Shown here: positions 50,865 to 60,400 of the stretch, piece after piece | How the letters are laid out: the number at the start of each line of letters is the position of its first letter | Position numbering within the stretch: the first letter of the stretch is position 1 | From: an uncultured Clostridia bacterium | Lineage (GTDB): Bacteria; Bacillota; Clostridia; Christensenellales; Borkfalkiaceae | NCBI GenBank assembly: GCA_947570625.1 | Contig: CANOUP010000004.1 | Location: forward strand, 1 to 64,000 | Direction: 5' to 3' | DNA: 64,000 nucleotides | The notes under the pieces: model-generated | What the model saw: only the letters and a program-made list of their open reading frames with translations | The model's database searches: none | Told to the model about the DNA's origin: nothing | Made by a program: the position numbers and the translations under genes

Positions 50865-53402
50865 TTAGAACTTGAAATATGCCTTTAATCTGTCGAACGC
50901 GTTTCTCTTATAACCGAGGTAGGTACCGAAGTTCTGTCCGTTGATTTTTTCGATACACTCCGCGCCCGTCTTACCGCATTCGACGCTTGCGACTTCCGTG
51001 CTGTTTCCTAGTCCGTTAGCAATTATATTCCACAGATAGTTGGTGGCAACTTTTTCGCCCGTGAACAGCGTCTTGACAAGGTTGGTACAGCTTTCGGTGA
51101 TATACTTGGCTTCTGCCTGGGTAAGAGGAAGTCCCGAAGGCGAGCTCAGATACCAGAGGTTTCCGCCTGCGTTTTCTTTTACCTGCGCAATGTTGAGGTA
51201 AGGATGTTTGAGAACGCCCTTCTGTATAGCAGCATCCACTACGCTTGCGCCGTCTTTACCCATATCGCAGGTTGCCTGATACTCGAAGCTTTGAAGCTTG
51301 TTGCCTACCGCCAGCGCACTGCCGATTACGTAACGCGCAAAGTTGGTATAGCTCCTCTGGCATCCTACTTTCCATGCGTTGCCCGAAGTAGCCTTGTTTT
51401 CCTTGTATTCGATGCCGTATACGGCTTCCGTACCGAGGTAAGCTTTGAGAGTGTTCTCCGTCAGCGTGGGCTGATATTTGCCCGCATAGAAGGTTTCGCT
51501 GTAATACTTTTTGCCTTCGTATTCGAAGTACTTGCCTGCCGTTACCTGTTCCGCGGTAGCTTCTTCATTGTACCAGAAGCCGTTGTCGCCCTTCTTATTG
51601 TCGGCTTTGGGACCGTAAGTCATGGCAATCTGTCCGTCGGGAGAGAAGAGGTAATCTATGAACGCGAGCAATGCCGAAAGCTTTTCGGGATTGTCCTTAA
51701 CCGATTCGTAAGGGATTGCAAAGCCGGAGTTTTTAACCGCACGCCAGCTTTCGGTAAATCTCATATATTTCTCGGCGCCGTCGTTCCACTTGGAAACGGG
51801 AGTGATTATGGGCGTGAAGTAATATCCTTCCTCCGCTTTCGCCTTGATGCCGAGGTCTTCTTGAAGAGCATAGCCTTCGCCCGTCTGCGTGTTAACGTAG
51901 TCGTGAATCATAAGCGCTTCTACGTTGTTTGTAGCCGACGTGCCGTCCGCGCCTGCGGTCGTGGAAGCAAAACTCGTCTTGCCGCTTGCAACGCTCTTGC
52001 CGGTGTATACAAGTCCTTCCTGTACGAGCTTGTTCATTTTGTCCATAGCTTCGTACGTTGCTTCCTGTCCGCGCGCGTCCTGCAATGCGCCGTTAGCGCC
52101 GATATAGGAGAACTCGTATCTCGATTCGAGTCCGCGTACGCCGAACAGTTCGCCTGCAAACGCGTATACGTCGGACTGTCTTTGCATGTGCGCTTCGCGT
52201 GCGCAGAGTCCGTAAAGCATCTTCAAAGGAGTAGCGCTTTCTCCGCCGATTTTGTCGCCCTTAACGCCCGAAGAAAGTAGCGAAGGGTTGGTTACAAGAC
52301 AGCGGTAAAGCGCGGTGAGAAGGTCTACGTCCCAGCCCGCGTTGTGTCCGTTGAACACTTCGGAGCGTTTTTCGTAGAATTTTGCGCCCGCGTCGGTCTT
52401 GTAAGCGACGTCTATATAAGTCTGTAAAATTTTAAGAAGCTGTGCGCCCGTAGGTTTGGTCGAAAGCTTTAAAGCTTCGTTCTGCAAATCTACGATATTA
52501 CCGCTGGTAAGCGAACCTACCGTAACGCCCGCGTCCTTCAAAGCTTCGCCGAGGGGCTGGGTCGGGTCGTTGGCCGCGGCGAGAGCCGCGCCGTAGTCGA
52601 CTTTGAGTTTAACGACGTTTGCCGTAGCCGAGTCGGAAGCAAGGGTGTCAATCGTCCAGCTTCCCGTCTTGCCCATAAAGGATTCCGCCGCGTAACCGTT
52701 TGAAAGAGTAAGGTTCTTTGCGTCCAGCTGCGTTTTCCAGGTGGTCGCGGTGTCGCCGGACTCCGCGTCGAGCAGAGATTCTACCCAGTTTGTTTTTGCA
52801 AGAACGTATTTTTCGATATCGTCGTTGCCGTCGTAGTAAGGCGCGTAGTACATTGCGCCCGTGTTCGTGTCGGACAAAAGCGACATATAGGTTGCCGTAT
52901 CCGCTTCGATGAACGCTTTATAATTGGGCATATATTCGAGATACTGGTTCAAATCGAGGAAAAGGCTGGGGTTGGCGAGCGCCGCCGTAGTAATGAAAGC
53001 AACGGTATCGGTAAACAAATCCACCGTGCCGAGCGTGCCGTCGCCCGCGTACGCGTCGTACTTGGCGGTCTTAGCCTTGAACTGGGATTTGAGTTTGAAA
53101 CCGAGCTTGTCGGACATTGCCTGCCATGCGGGTTTTAACGAAGATGCGGTATAATTTTTGCCGTCGAGAAGCTTGACTTCGCCCGAGATAATGTCGGAAG
53201 TAAACGCAACGTTACGCTTGGAATCGTCGCCTATATCGAAAGTCAGCGTCGTGTCTTTCGAGTAGGAGAGTTTTCCGTCTTCCAGTTTAGGCAAAAGCTT
53301 AGTGCTCTCGTCTTTGGGTTTGCACGCAGTCATTGCAAACGCCATTGTGCCGGCCATTACTACCGCTACGGAAGCTATGGCAACTTTTTTGTTTGTTTTC
53401 AT
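50865..53402 (-). CDS. Oversized ABC transporter substrate-binding lipoprotein (LplA-like, 845 aa)
   Basis: The start at 53402 follows AAGGAG; longer in-frame readings overlap the permease gene. The signal peptide ends in lipobox MTAC (Cys27). The body follows the plan of type-I sugar-binding lipoproteins, with segments such as PNYKAFIEADT, YAPYYDGND and a C-terminal SPDGQIAMTYG. Usual family members are about 450-550 aa, so extra domains are inserted. It delivers oligosaccharide, probably pectin fragments, to the two permeases. The substrate is inferred from the neighbouring enzymes. Confidence 0.85.
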   Translation of the reverse strand: MKTNKKVAIASVAVVMAGTMAFAMTACKPKDESTKLLPKLEDGKLSYSKDTTLTFDIGDDSKRNVAFTSDIISGEVKLLDGKNYTASSLKPAWQAMSDKLGFKLKSQFKAKTAKYDAYAGDGTLGTVDLFTDTVAFITTAALANPSLFLDLNQYLEYMPNYKAFIEADTATYMSLLSDTNTGAMYYAPYYDGNDDIEKYVLAKTNWVESLLDAESGDTATTWKTQLDAKNLTLSNGYAAESFMGKTGSWTIDTLASDSATANVVKLKVDYGAALAAANDPTQPLGEALKDAGVTVGSLTSGNIVDLQNEALKLSTKPTGAQLLKILQTYIDVAYKTDAGAKFYEKRSEVFNGHNAGWDVDLLTALYRCLVTNPSLLSSGVKGDKIGGESATPLKMLYGLCAREAHMQRQSDVYAFAGELFGVRGLESRYEFSYIGANGALQDARGQEATYEAMDKMNKLVQEGLVYTGKSVASGKTSFASTTAGADGTSATNNVEALMIHDYVNTQTGEGYALQEDLGIKAKAEEGYYFTPIITPVSKWNDGAEKYMRFTESWRAVKNSGFAIPYESVKDNPEKLSALLAFIDYLFSPDGQIAMTYGPKADNKKGDNGFWYNEEATAEQVTAGKYFEYEGKKYYSETFYAGKYQPTLTENTLKAYLGTEAVYGIEYKENKATSGNAWKVGCQRSYTNFARYVIGSALAVGNKLQSFEYQATCDMGKDGASVVDAAIQKGVLKHPYLNIAQVKENAGGNLWYLSSPSGLPLTQAEAKYITESCTNLVKTLFTGEKVATNYLWNIIANGLGNSTEVASVECGKTGAECIEKINGQNFGTYLGYKRNAFDRLKAYFKF

Positions 53403-53449
53403 TATTTTTCTCCTTATTTTATTTTTGAATTGAGTTGTGCGGATAAAAA

Positions 53450-54400
53450 TTACTCTTTGACTCCGCCCATATTTACGCCCTTCGCGAAATATTTCTGTAT
53501 GAAGGGATAAATAACCAGTATGGGAACTACCGCCAGAACGACCATCGCGTAAACGACCGCCGTCGTGGAATATTCGAGCGCGTTGACGCGGTCTGCGTCG
53601 GCGTCGCTCAAAGGTTCGCCCGTAAGGGTCGTGAATCTGTTGATATAATCTCTTATATATACCTGCACGGGCCACGAATAGCTCTGCTGGTCGCCTATTA
53701 CTTTCTGCGCCCAGAAATAGCCGTTCCAGCGCGATATTCCGAAGAACAACGCAACCGTCGCTATCGTCGCCTTGCTCATGGGAATATACACGTTCCATAA
53801 AACCTGCAATTCCGTCGCGCCGTCTATCCTCGCGGCTTCTTCTATTTCCGAAGGCACGCCCTCGAAAGCGTTACGCAGGAGTATCAGGTTGGTCGCGTTC
53901 ATGCCCATTGCGATGATTACGACCCATTTAAGGTCTATTTCCTGCGCAGTCTTGCCGACGAACGATGCGAATATATCGCTGGTGTGAGTATAGTTGAGCG
54001 CCGTAGCGACGACGCCTGCCGAGAACCACATGGTGAATACGAGGAAGAAGTTGAAGCCGTGCCTGCCCATCAGTCTTTTTTTGGAAAGGGCGTAAGCGCC
54101 GAGCACCGTATAGAAAAGGCACCATATCGTTCCCACGAAAGCCATGAACAGGGTGTTTGCGTAGTTTACCCAGAACTGCGATTCCATAAACGCGACTTTG
54201 AACGCTTCAATCGTCGCGCCTACTTTATTGCCTACCATGGGAAGAATTATAACCGAGCCCGCGTCCATCGAAGTTTTATCGCTGAACGCCGCCGCCAGCG
54301 CGTATATCAGGGGATATATGCACATTGCGGCGAATATAATCAAAAATACGTAAGCGACGATTCTGAATATTAATTCGGATACTTCCGTTTTTCTTTTCAT
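53450..54400 (-). CDS. Carbohydrate ABC transporter permease (LplC/YtcP-like)
   Basis: This 316-aa permease has about six helices and the EAA loop EAARIDGATELQVLWNVYIPMSK (about 184-206), which contacts the ATPase. The C-terminus (FIQKYFAKGVNMGGVKE) matches the YtcP/LplC end (KGV..GGVKG). It follows the other permease by 15 nt. GGAGG precedes the ATG. It forms a heterodimer with the permease at 54416. Confidence 0.94.
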   Translation of the reverse strand: MKRKTEVSELIFRIVAYVFLIIFAAMCIYPLIYALAAAFSDKTSMDAGSVIILPMVGNKVGATIEAFKVAFMESQFWVNYANTLFMAFVGTIWCLFYTVLGAYALSKKRLMGRHGFNFFLVFTMWFSAGVVATALNYTHTSDIFASFVGKTAQEIDLKWVVIIAMGMNATNLILLRNAFEGVPSEIEEAARIDGATELQVLWNVYIPMSKATIATVALFFGISRWNGYFWAQKVIGDQQSYSWPVQVYIRDYINRFTTLTGEPLSDADADRVNALEYSTTAVVYAMVVLAVVPILVIYPFIQKYFAKGVNMGGVKE

Positions 54401-54415
54401 AACTTTATATCCTCC

Positions 54416-55498
54416 TTAATACAGCGATACGTCCGAAGCTTTTCTTGCTATCGTATTCGCGCCTATGACGAGTATCATGCCTATAAGGTTGTTTACCATT
54501 TCCGCCGCGATACCCAAAGCGCTGTTCCAGTAGTTGGACAGGGTGGATACTACAAGCGCCGCCTGGTAGTTGCCGTACGTGGGGTCTTTACAGAACAGGT
54601 AAAGCTTTTCGTAGCCCACGGAGAGCAGAGAGCCTATTTTCATAATTAGCATTATTACGACGGTCGAGAGAATACTGGGGATAACCACGTATCTCATCTG
54701 CGCCATCTTGCCCGCGCCGTCTATCGAAGCCGCCTCGTACGAGGTGGGCGAAACGGCTATTACCGCGGCGAAGAACACAATCGAGTCGTAGCCCGCGTGT
54801 TCCCACAAATCCGAAACTATGTAAATAGCGCGGAAATATCTCGCCGAATAAATAAGTCCGTTTTCCAGCTGGGCTTGCGCGCCCAGGTCGGAATTTTTGC
54901 CCATTATCAGCGTTAAGAACTGTGAAACGATACCCGATTGCTGGGTAATGTTGTTTCCCTCTATCACGGTGCCTTTGAACAGCGAAATGACGAGCGTCGT
55001 AACGATAACTATGGAGAGGAATTTAGGCAGGTAAACGCACACCTGCAAAATGCTCCTCGCTATGTTAGAGCGTATTTCGTTGAAGAAAAGCGCAAGGATT
55101 ATAGGAACGGGGAAACCGAACAAAAGACCGTAGAACGCCAGTATAAACGTATTTCTGAACGCCATCCAGAAACGCTGTGCAGTCAAAGCCTCCTGTTTGC
55201 CGAAAAAGATTTCCTGGAAGTTGGAAAGACCCGCCCAAGCCCTGTCCAAAACGTTGGTTTCCGAACCCGTTTTGAACGCGGCGAGCAGTTCGTACATGGG
55301 CAAATATTTCCAAAGCACGTATACCAGAATCATAGGTACCAGCATCAAATAAAGACGCCAGTCTTTGAGGATAGTAAGACCCGTATTCTTCCATCTGTTC
55401 CTCTCCGTTTCGTCCCTTACCTTCTGCTCGGCGGACATAGAATATGTTCCCGTCGCCTCGTCGTAGATAAGGAAATCGTCGTATCTGAGTTTGAACAT
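54416..55498 (-). CDS. Carbohydrate ABC transporter permease (LplB-like)
   Basis: This is the LplB-type partner permease with about six helices and the EAA loop EAASIDGAGKMAQMRYVVIPSI (about 257-278). I place the start at the ATG at 55498, because GGAGG lies about 11 nt upstream, inside a longer version that would begin at 55516. The longer start cannot be excluded. The cytoplasmic N-terminus is long (about 45 residues). The preceding intergenic region has two tandem hairpins. Confidence 0.92.
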   Translation of the reverse strand: MFKLRYDDFLIYDEATGTYSMSAEQKVRDETERNRWKNTGLTILKDWRLYLMLVPMILVYVLWKYLPMYELLAAFKTGSETNVLDRAWAGLSNFQEIFFGKQEALTAQRFWMAFRNTFILAFYGLLFGFPVPIILALFFNEIRSNIARSILQVCVYLPKFLSIVIVTTLVISLFKGTVIEGNNITQQSGIVSQFLTLIMGKNSDLGAQAQLENGLIYSARYFRAIYIVSDLWEHAGYDSIVFFAAVIAVSPTSYEAASIDGAGKMAQMRYVVIPSILSTVVIMLIMKIGSLLSVGYEKLYLFCKDPTYGNYQAALVVSTLSNYWNSALGIAAEMVNNLIGMILVIGANTIARKASDVSLY

Positions 55499-55534
55499 CG
55501 AAAATTTTTCCTCCATACCGCTTTTAAAGATTTC

Positions 55535-55556
55535 AGTATAGGGGAACCCCTATACT
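55535..55556 (-). other. Inverted repeat in front of the LplB-like gene
   Basis: Two perfect 10-nt arms (55535-55544 and 55547-55556) with a 2-nt centre. This is a hairpin or an operator. Confidence 0.6.
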
Positions 55557-55559
55557 CGG

Positions 55560-55576
55560 GCGCATTAAAAATGCGC
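55560..55576 (-). other. Small hairpin after the 225-aa membrane gene
   Basis: A perfect 7-bp stem with a 3-nt loop lies next to the inverted repeat at 55535-55556. Confidence 0.6.
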
Positions 55577-55579
55577 GTT

Positions 55580-56257
55580 TTAACTTAAATTATCGTCCCA
55601 TCTCTTTAAGATAGACATAGACTCTTCGTCCATTTCGACCGGACTTGCGCCGAACGCGTCGGGGTGGGCTTTATCCCGCCTTTCGCCGTCAATCCTCGCA
55701 AGATAGGATTTTTGGTCCTCGAACATTCCGTCAAGCTTTCTCATAACGCAGATTATGACAACCGCCATAAACAGCGACAACAGCTCGTTCAGACAGAAAT
55801 TTCTTAAAAGTTCGCCGAAAGAGTAACCCGCGCACAGCCCGACAAGGCTTCTGCCCAGCATTACCGCAACCCAGCCACAGGTTACGAACAGCGCGGAAAA
55901 GTACCATTTGCCCGCTATTCTCTCTTTTCCCATAAAGCGTGTCATAAGCAAAAGCAGGGCAATAAACGCGTTTCCCAGTCCGTAACAAAGATAACTCTGC
56001 CATTTTGCGGACTTCAAAAGACACCAAAGCACGCCGTCGGCAACGGCGTACAGCACTGCGACCCAGCCCCATCTCATCATAACCAGCGCCGTTATCGGCA
56101 CCGTAAAAGTTATCAGATACGCAACGGTGTCGTCTGCGAATTTAACGCCCGCGAAGTGCGCTATCAGCTCGGCAATAACGAGTATTACGGCGAACAGAAA
56201 TAAATCCGTCAGTTTATATTGTCTTATGGAAATTGATCTTGAACCGTTTTTACGCAT
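55580..56257 (-). CDS. Polytopic membrane protein at the head of the transport operon (225 aa)
   Basis: About six helices (about 18-175) with a charged cytoplasmic C-terminus. The hydrophobic pattern and size resemble ECF-type S components, but I see no motif that proves it. It is first gene after the operon promoter; its start has no strong Shine-Dalgarno site. It is separated from the permease by two hairpins. A substrate-sensing or uptake role is inference. Confidence 0.7.
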   Translation of the reverse strand: MRKNGSRSISIRQYKLTDLFLFAVILVIAELIAHFAGVKFADDTVAYLITFTVPITALVMMRWGWVAVLYAVADGVLWCLLKSAKWQSYLCYGLGNAFIALLLLMTRFMGKERIAGKWYFSALFVTCGWVAVMLGRSLVGLCAGYSFGELLRNFCLNELLSLFMAVVIICVMRKLDGMFEDQKSYLARIDGERRDKAHPDAFGASPVEMDEESMSILKRWDDNLS

Positions 56258-56319
56258 CTGTATATCTATCGCACATTTTTGCCGAAAAATTTTGTCATAT
56301 TTTTACATTTAACGGTCAC

Positions 56320-56348
56320 ATTATAACACACGCTTTTTGAAAAATCAA
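56320..56348 (-). promoter_or_regulatory. Promoter of the transport/pectin operon
   Basis: TTGATT (56343-56348), 17-bp spacer, TATAAT (56320-56325). It is divergent from the pectinesterase promoter. Confidence 0.78.
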
Positions 56349-56352
56349 TACG

Positions 56353-56362
56353 TTTAATTAAA
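56353..56362. promoter_or_regulatory. Palindrome between divergent pectin promoters
   Basis: TTTAATTAAA is a perfect 10-bp palindrome in the 21-bp gap between the two -35 boxes. It is a candidate shared operator, though AT-rich palindromes arise by chance. Confidence 0.4.
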
Positions 56363-56369
56363 TTTCTTG

Positions 56370-56398
56370 TTGTTAAGCAAAATTTTTTATGATACAAT
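56370..56398 (+). promoter_or_regulatory. Pectinesterase promoter
   Basis: TTGTTA (56370-56375), 17-bp spacer, TACAAT (56393-56398). Confidence 0.72.
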
Positions 56399-56431
56399 TA
56401 TCACATAATATTCACTCAAAGGAGCATCGCA

Positions 56432-57364
56432 ATGAAAACGCTGTACCTTAACCCTTCAGACGACATACAGGACGCCGTAAACCGCCTTGAAGAACCCGCG
56501 CTGGTTTACCTTGAAAAAGGGGTATACCGCGCCAAAACGGAAATTACCGCAGATAACATAACGATTATCGGCAAGGGCAAAGACACCGTGTTAACCAACG
56601 GCGACTACGCCCGCAAAATTCACGCGGACGGACGGGAATACAACACCTTCCGCACGTACACCCTCTGCATTACGGGCGACAACGTCACCCTTAAAAATCT
56701 TACCGTCGTCAACTCCAACACCGCCCCGCAGGACGTAGGCCAGTGCGTCGCGCTGTCCGTCCACGGAAATATGTTCCGCGCCGACGGCGTAAACCTCGTT
56801 TCCACGCAGGACACGCTGTTTTTATCGCCCTTCCCCGACGACCTGACCGTAAGATACGCCGACTTCCTCCCCAAAAGACAGCTTTACAGGGAGGGTTCTT
56901 CCCTCCACGTTTTCACAAACTGCCGTATAGCGGGCAACGTGGATTTCATTTTCGGCTGTTCGGAAGCGTATTTCGAGAAATGCGAAATCGTTTCCGTAAA
57001 CGACGCGCGCGGCACAGGCTTTGTTTCCGCCCCCGCGCACCCTCTTGCCGAAGCGCACGGCTTCACGTTCATCGACTGTTCGTTCAAAGATAACGGCGCG
57101 GGCGAAAATACCGTATACCTTGCTAGACCGTGGCGCGATTTCGGGAAAAGCGTGTTTATAAACTGTTCTCTCGGCAGGCACGTAAGAAGCGAACTCTTTG
57201 ACAAGTGGAACGATACCGACCGCGACAGAACGGCAAGGTTTTGCCATTACGGACTGAAAGGCATAGACGTTAAGCCCGTCGCGTGGGCGAAAGCGCTCGA
57301 TACAGGCGAAGCTGAAAACATTATAGCGCGTTACAGGCAGTGTTTAAACGCTTTTAAAGGCTGA
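56432..57364 (+). CDS. Pectinesterase (carbohydrate esterase family 8), cytoplasmic
   Basis: This 310-aa right-handed beta-helix enzyme removes methyl esters from galacturonan. The five family motifs are present: GVYRAK (about 31), GQCVAL (about 108-113), QDTLF (about 131-135), DFIFG (about 173-177) and LARPW (about 231-235). The catalytic Asp pair and Arg are therefore intact. It has no signal peptide, so it probably works on imported methylated oligogalacturonides. AAAGGAG precedes the ATG. It is divergent from the transport operon and has its own terminator. Confidence 0.95.
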   Translation: MKTLYLNPSDDIQDAVNRLEEPALVYLEKGVYRAKTEITADNITIIGKGKDTVLTNGDYARKIHADGREYNTFRTYTLCITGDNVTLKNLTVVNSNTAPQDVGQCVALSVHGNMFRADGVNLVSTQDTLFLSPFPDDLTVRYADFLPKRQLYREGSSLHVFTNCRIAGNVDFIFGCSEAYFEKCEIVSVNDARGTGFVSAPAHPLAEAHGFTFIDCSFKDNGAGENTVYLARPWRDFGKSVFINCSLGRHVRSELFDKWNDTDRDRTARFCHYGLKGIDVKPVAWAKALDTGEAENIIARYRQCLNAFKG

Positions 57365-57390
57365 AAACATAATATTTTGTCATAAATAAA

Positions 57391-57425
57391 GCGCCCGCGG
57401 GTTGACCCCGCGGGCGCTCCTTTTT
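57391..57425. terminator. Bidirectional terminator between pectinesterase and pectate lyase genes
   Basis: A perfect 11-bp GC-rich stem (57391-57401 with 57407-57417) with T-runs on both strands. Confidence 0.9.
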
Positions 57426-57430
57426 ACTTT

Positions 57431-60400
57431 TTATTCTTCTGTTTCACCGCAATTGCAGTTCCAATCGCCCTTGAAGATAAGCGAGAGGTAAGGCGCGGTA
57501 AGCCTGTTGTCGTCGTTATCTCTGAAATGATACGTCCAGTCATCGGTTCCGAACAGGGGAGCGAGTATTTCCTTTCTTTCGAAATACGTTTCAACTTCCA
57601 CGCCGTCCTGATATGCCGTGTTGTACTCGGGGAGTATCGAGATACAGTTCGTAATAGTGACGTCCGCCGCCGCTACGAACGCGCCGAATATACCCGAAGC
57701 GTTCTTCTGCGAAGTTACGAGAGGTCTGGGATTGTTGACGTCGTACGTATGGTACAGCTTGCCGATGAACAGACTGTTGGAAACCTTGACGGTGCCGTTG
57801 CCCTGCTGGGCGCCGATTATACCGCCCGCGCTGTTGTACGTCGCGTACATCGAGCCCGCCGAAACGCACCTGTCTATTTCGAGATAGTACTTGACGGTCA
57901 CCTTCTGGGTGTCGTACCTACCGACGATGCCTCCGCAGTAACGGGTGTCGCCTATTTTAAGGTTGGTGTAGCAGTCGGAAATGTAAACTTTAAGCTCTTC
58001 CTTAACGGGGTCGGCGTTTGCCTGAATAAGTCCTATTATACCGCCTACCGAGTTGCCGGGTCCGTACAAAGATTTCGTATCGTCGCTGTTGGTTACCGAA
58101 ACTTTTTCGATGTAGGAGGGTGCGTTTTCGTAAAGCTGACCTATCAGCGCGCCTACCGCCTGACCGCCGCTGACGTTGATGTCCGTAATCTGTATGTTAT
58201 AGAAGTAACCGCCGTAACAACGGGAAACTATGCCGACCTGTTTGAACGGATTGCCCGCGCCACCGTTGGAAGCGTCCAGAGTGATATTGTCGAACTTGAT
58301 ATTCATTATCGTACCGCCTTCGACCTTGTTGAACAGGGCGGTTTCGTTTACCTTTTTGCCCGTTATGGTGAGGTTGGAAACGGTATGTCCCGCGCCGTTG
58401 AGCACGCCGCTGAACGAGCCCTTTGCGGTCCAGTCCGTTACAGCCGAGAAATCGAGGCACTTGGTAAGCATATAGATGGTGCGCGAAGGTTCTTCGCTTC
58501 CTATCTTTTCGCCGTTGGCAATCGTTTTAAAGCTTGCCGTGCTGTCGATATTGACGACCGCGACAGACTCTTTGTAGACGTGCCTGATTTCCTTCTTTCC
58601 GTTTGCAAGCGCGTAGTAAATGTAATACGCCGAATTGTTATCGTTTTCGAAACCGTATTCTATGCTCGTCGCTCTGAACGCGTTGACGGATACGTTTTCT
58701 TTAAGCGTTACGCCGTCCGCCTCGTAGAAGTCCTGGGCGGAAGGTTCTTTATTTTCCGTCGAAGCATACGCGTACAGGTATCCCACCGCGCTGTTGGGTC
58801 TGCCCGATATGGTGTATCCGTAACGGTTTACGGTAACGGAAGAAATGTTCGCGCCTACGGTACCGCCTTCGGGTACGTTGGTGCTGTCGTATTTCGCCCA
58901 GTCGAGGTCCGCGTCCGTGCTTGCGACGAAAATTTTGTAAGTCATCGTGTTTTTCGACGCTTCGTTGTCTTTAAGGGTAACGGTGTGCGTTATTCTGTAA
59001 ACGCCCGCGACGTTGGGAGTATATGCGCCGACGGCTTTGTAAGGCTTACCGTCCTCGGTAGCATACTCGTACTTCGTCGTAAGGTTGTACTGGTCCTCCC
59101 TGAGGAATTTGGAAACGTCGATATTGAAATCGTTCTTTTTATAAGCGCCGTTGGTAACTTTAAGCGCAGGCTCCGCATACTGCTGATAACCGTCGAAAAT
59201 GACCGTTCCGCCGTTTTCGATAACTTCGCCCGTGCTTCCCGCAACGACGTAAACCGAACCTACCTCGGGCGAGTCCTTTTTGACGTTTACTTCGAATTCT
59301 TTCTGCACGCTCACGCCGAACAGAGAAATCGTAGCCGTAAGCTTGATTTTCGTATCCTGCGCGGGGCGGTTTACGTCAACCCAGACGTATTCCGAACCCG
59401 ACAGCGAGGAGTCGTAATCCGCGCCCACTTTCAAAATCGAGTCGTCCGAAGAAGTCCACGAAACGTTGCAGAGATTGAAAAGCGTGGGGATTTTGAAATT
59501 CTGATAGCAGTTTTCCGTATCGGTGTCGAGGTAAAGCGATTCTTTCGCCTTTGCGAGCGTAGCGGAAACGCTGTTTTTCACCTCTTCGGGCATCGTACCC
59601 TCGGTGAAGTGCGCGTAATCTTCCCACTTGGTCTTGTTCAGCTCGCTTCCTATATGCTTATCGCCGAGAAGCTTGGAGTGGTCCTTTATTGCAAGAATGT
59701 CGCCCATATTGACCGAACCGTCGGCGTTGCGGTACTTGTGGTGTACCCTGTCCGTATTGACGGCGGGTCCGCCCTTATAGTCCGCGCCGAGGTCTTTAAG
59801 ACCGCTTATGTTGAAGGTGTAGTTTTGCGTGTCCTTTTCCCTGACATAGGGGAGCTTTTCGAAAACCTCCTCCGAAACTATGCTTTCAATCTGTTCGGTG
59901 TAAGAGGTCTGGCCTTCGTTGACGGTGTCCGCGTCAATCGTGCCCGAAACCTTGTTTGCAATGTTTGCGCCGAGCAGAATACTGTCGGTTACCGAACCGC
60001 GGTACTCGTCTTCGCCGAGCGATTTCGCATAACCGTCTTTGACGGAAAGCGAATTTTTAACGGTGTTGTAGCTGTAATTCTGACGCGCAACGTCTATGTT
60101 GTTGTGGTTGTCGTGATTCTTTGCGTCGATAATCTGGCCGAAGGTCTTGCTTTCGGCATTGTCGTCCACCGCCGCGCTGTTGTTATAGCCGGTTACTCCG
60201 TCTATGTACAGATAGCCGGGGTTGGAGTTATCCGTAACGCCGTGCATTCTGTTTGCGAACGAAAGGCAGTTTTCCAGCAATACGTCGCCGACCATTACCG
60301 AACCGCCCAGCTTGAAACCGTTGCCGTCGCCGTCGCGGGTCTTGTACGAGTTGGGGTTAGCCTCGGTAAACGCCGTCCTGAAATTGGGGAACAGCGCGTT

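Noticed and set aside
55580..56257. Firm assignment as an ECF transporter S component
   Set aside because: Only size and helix number agree. No S-component motif or ECF module genes are present, so it is left as a membrane protein of unknown role.
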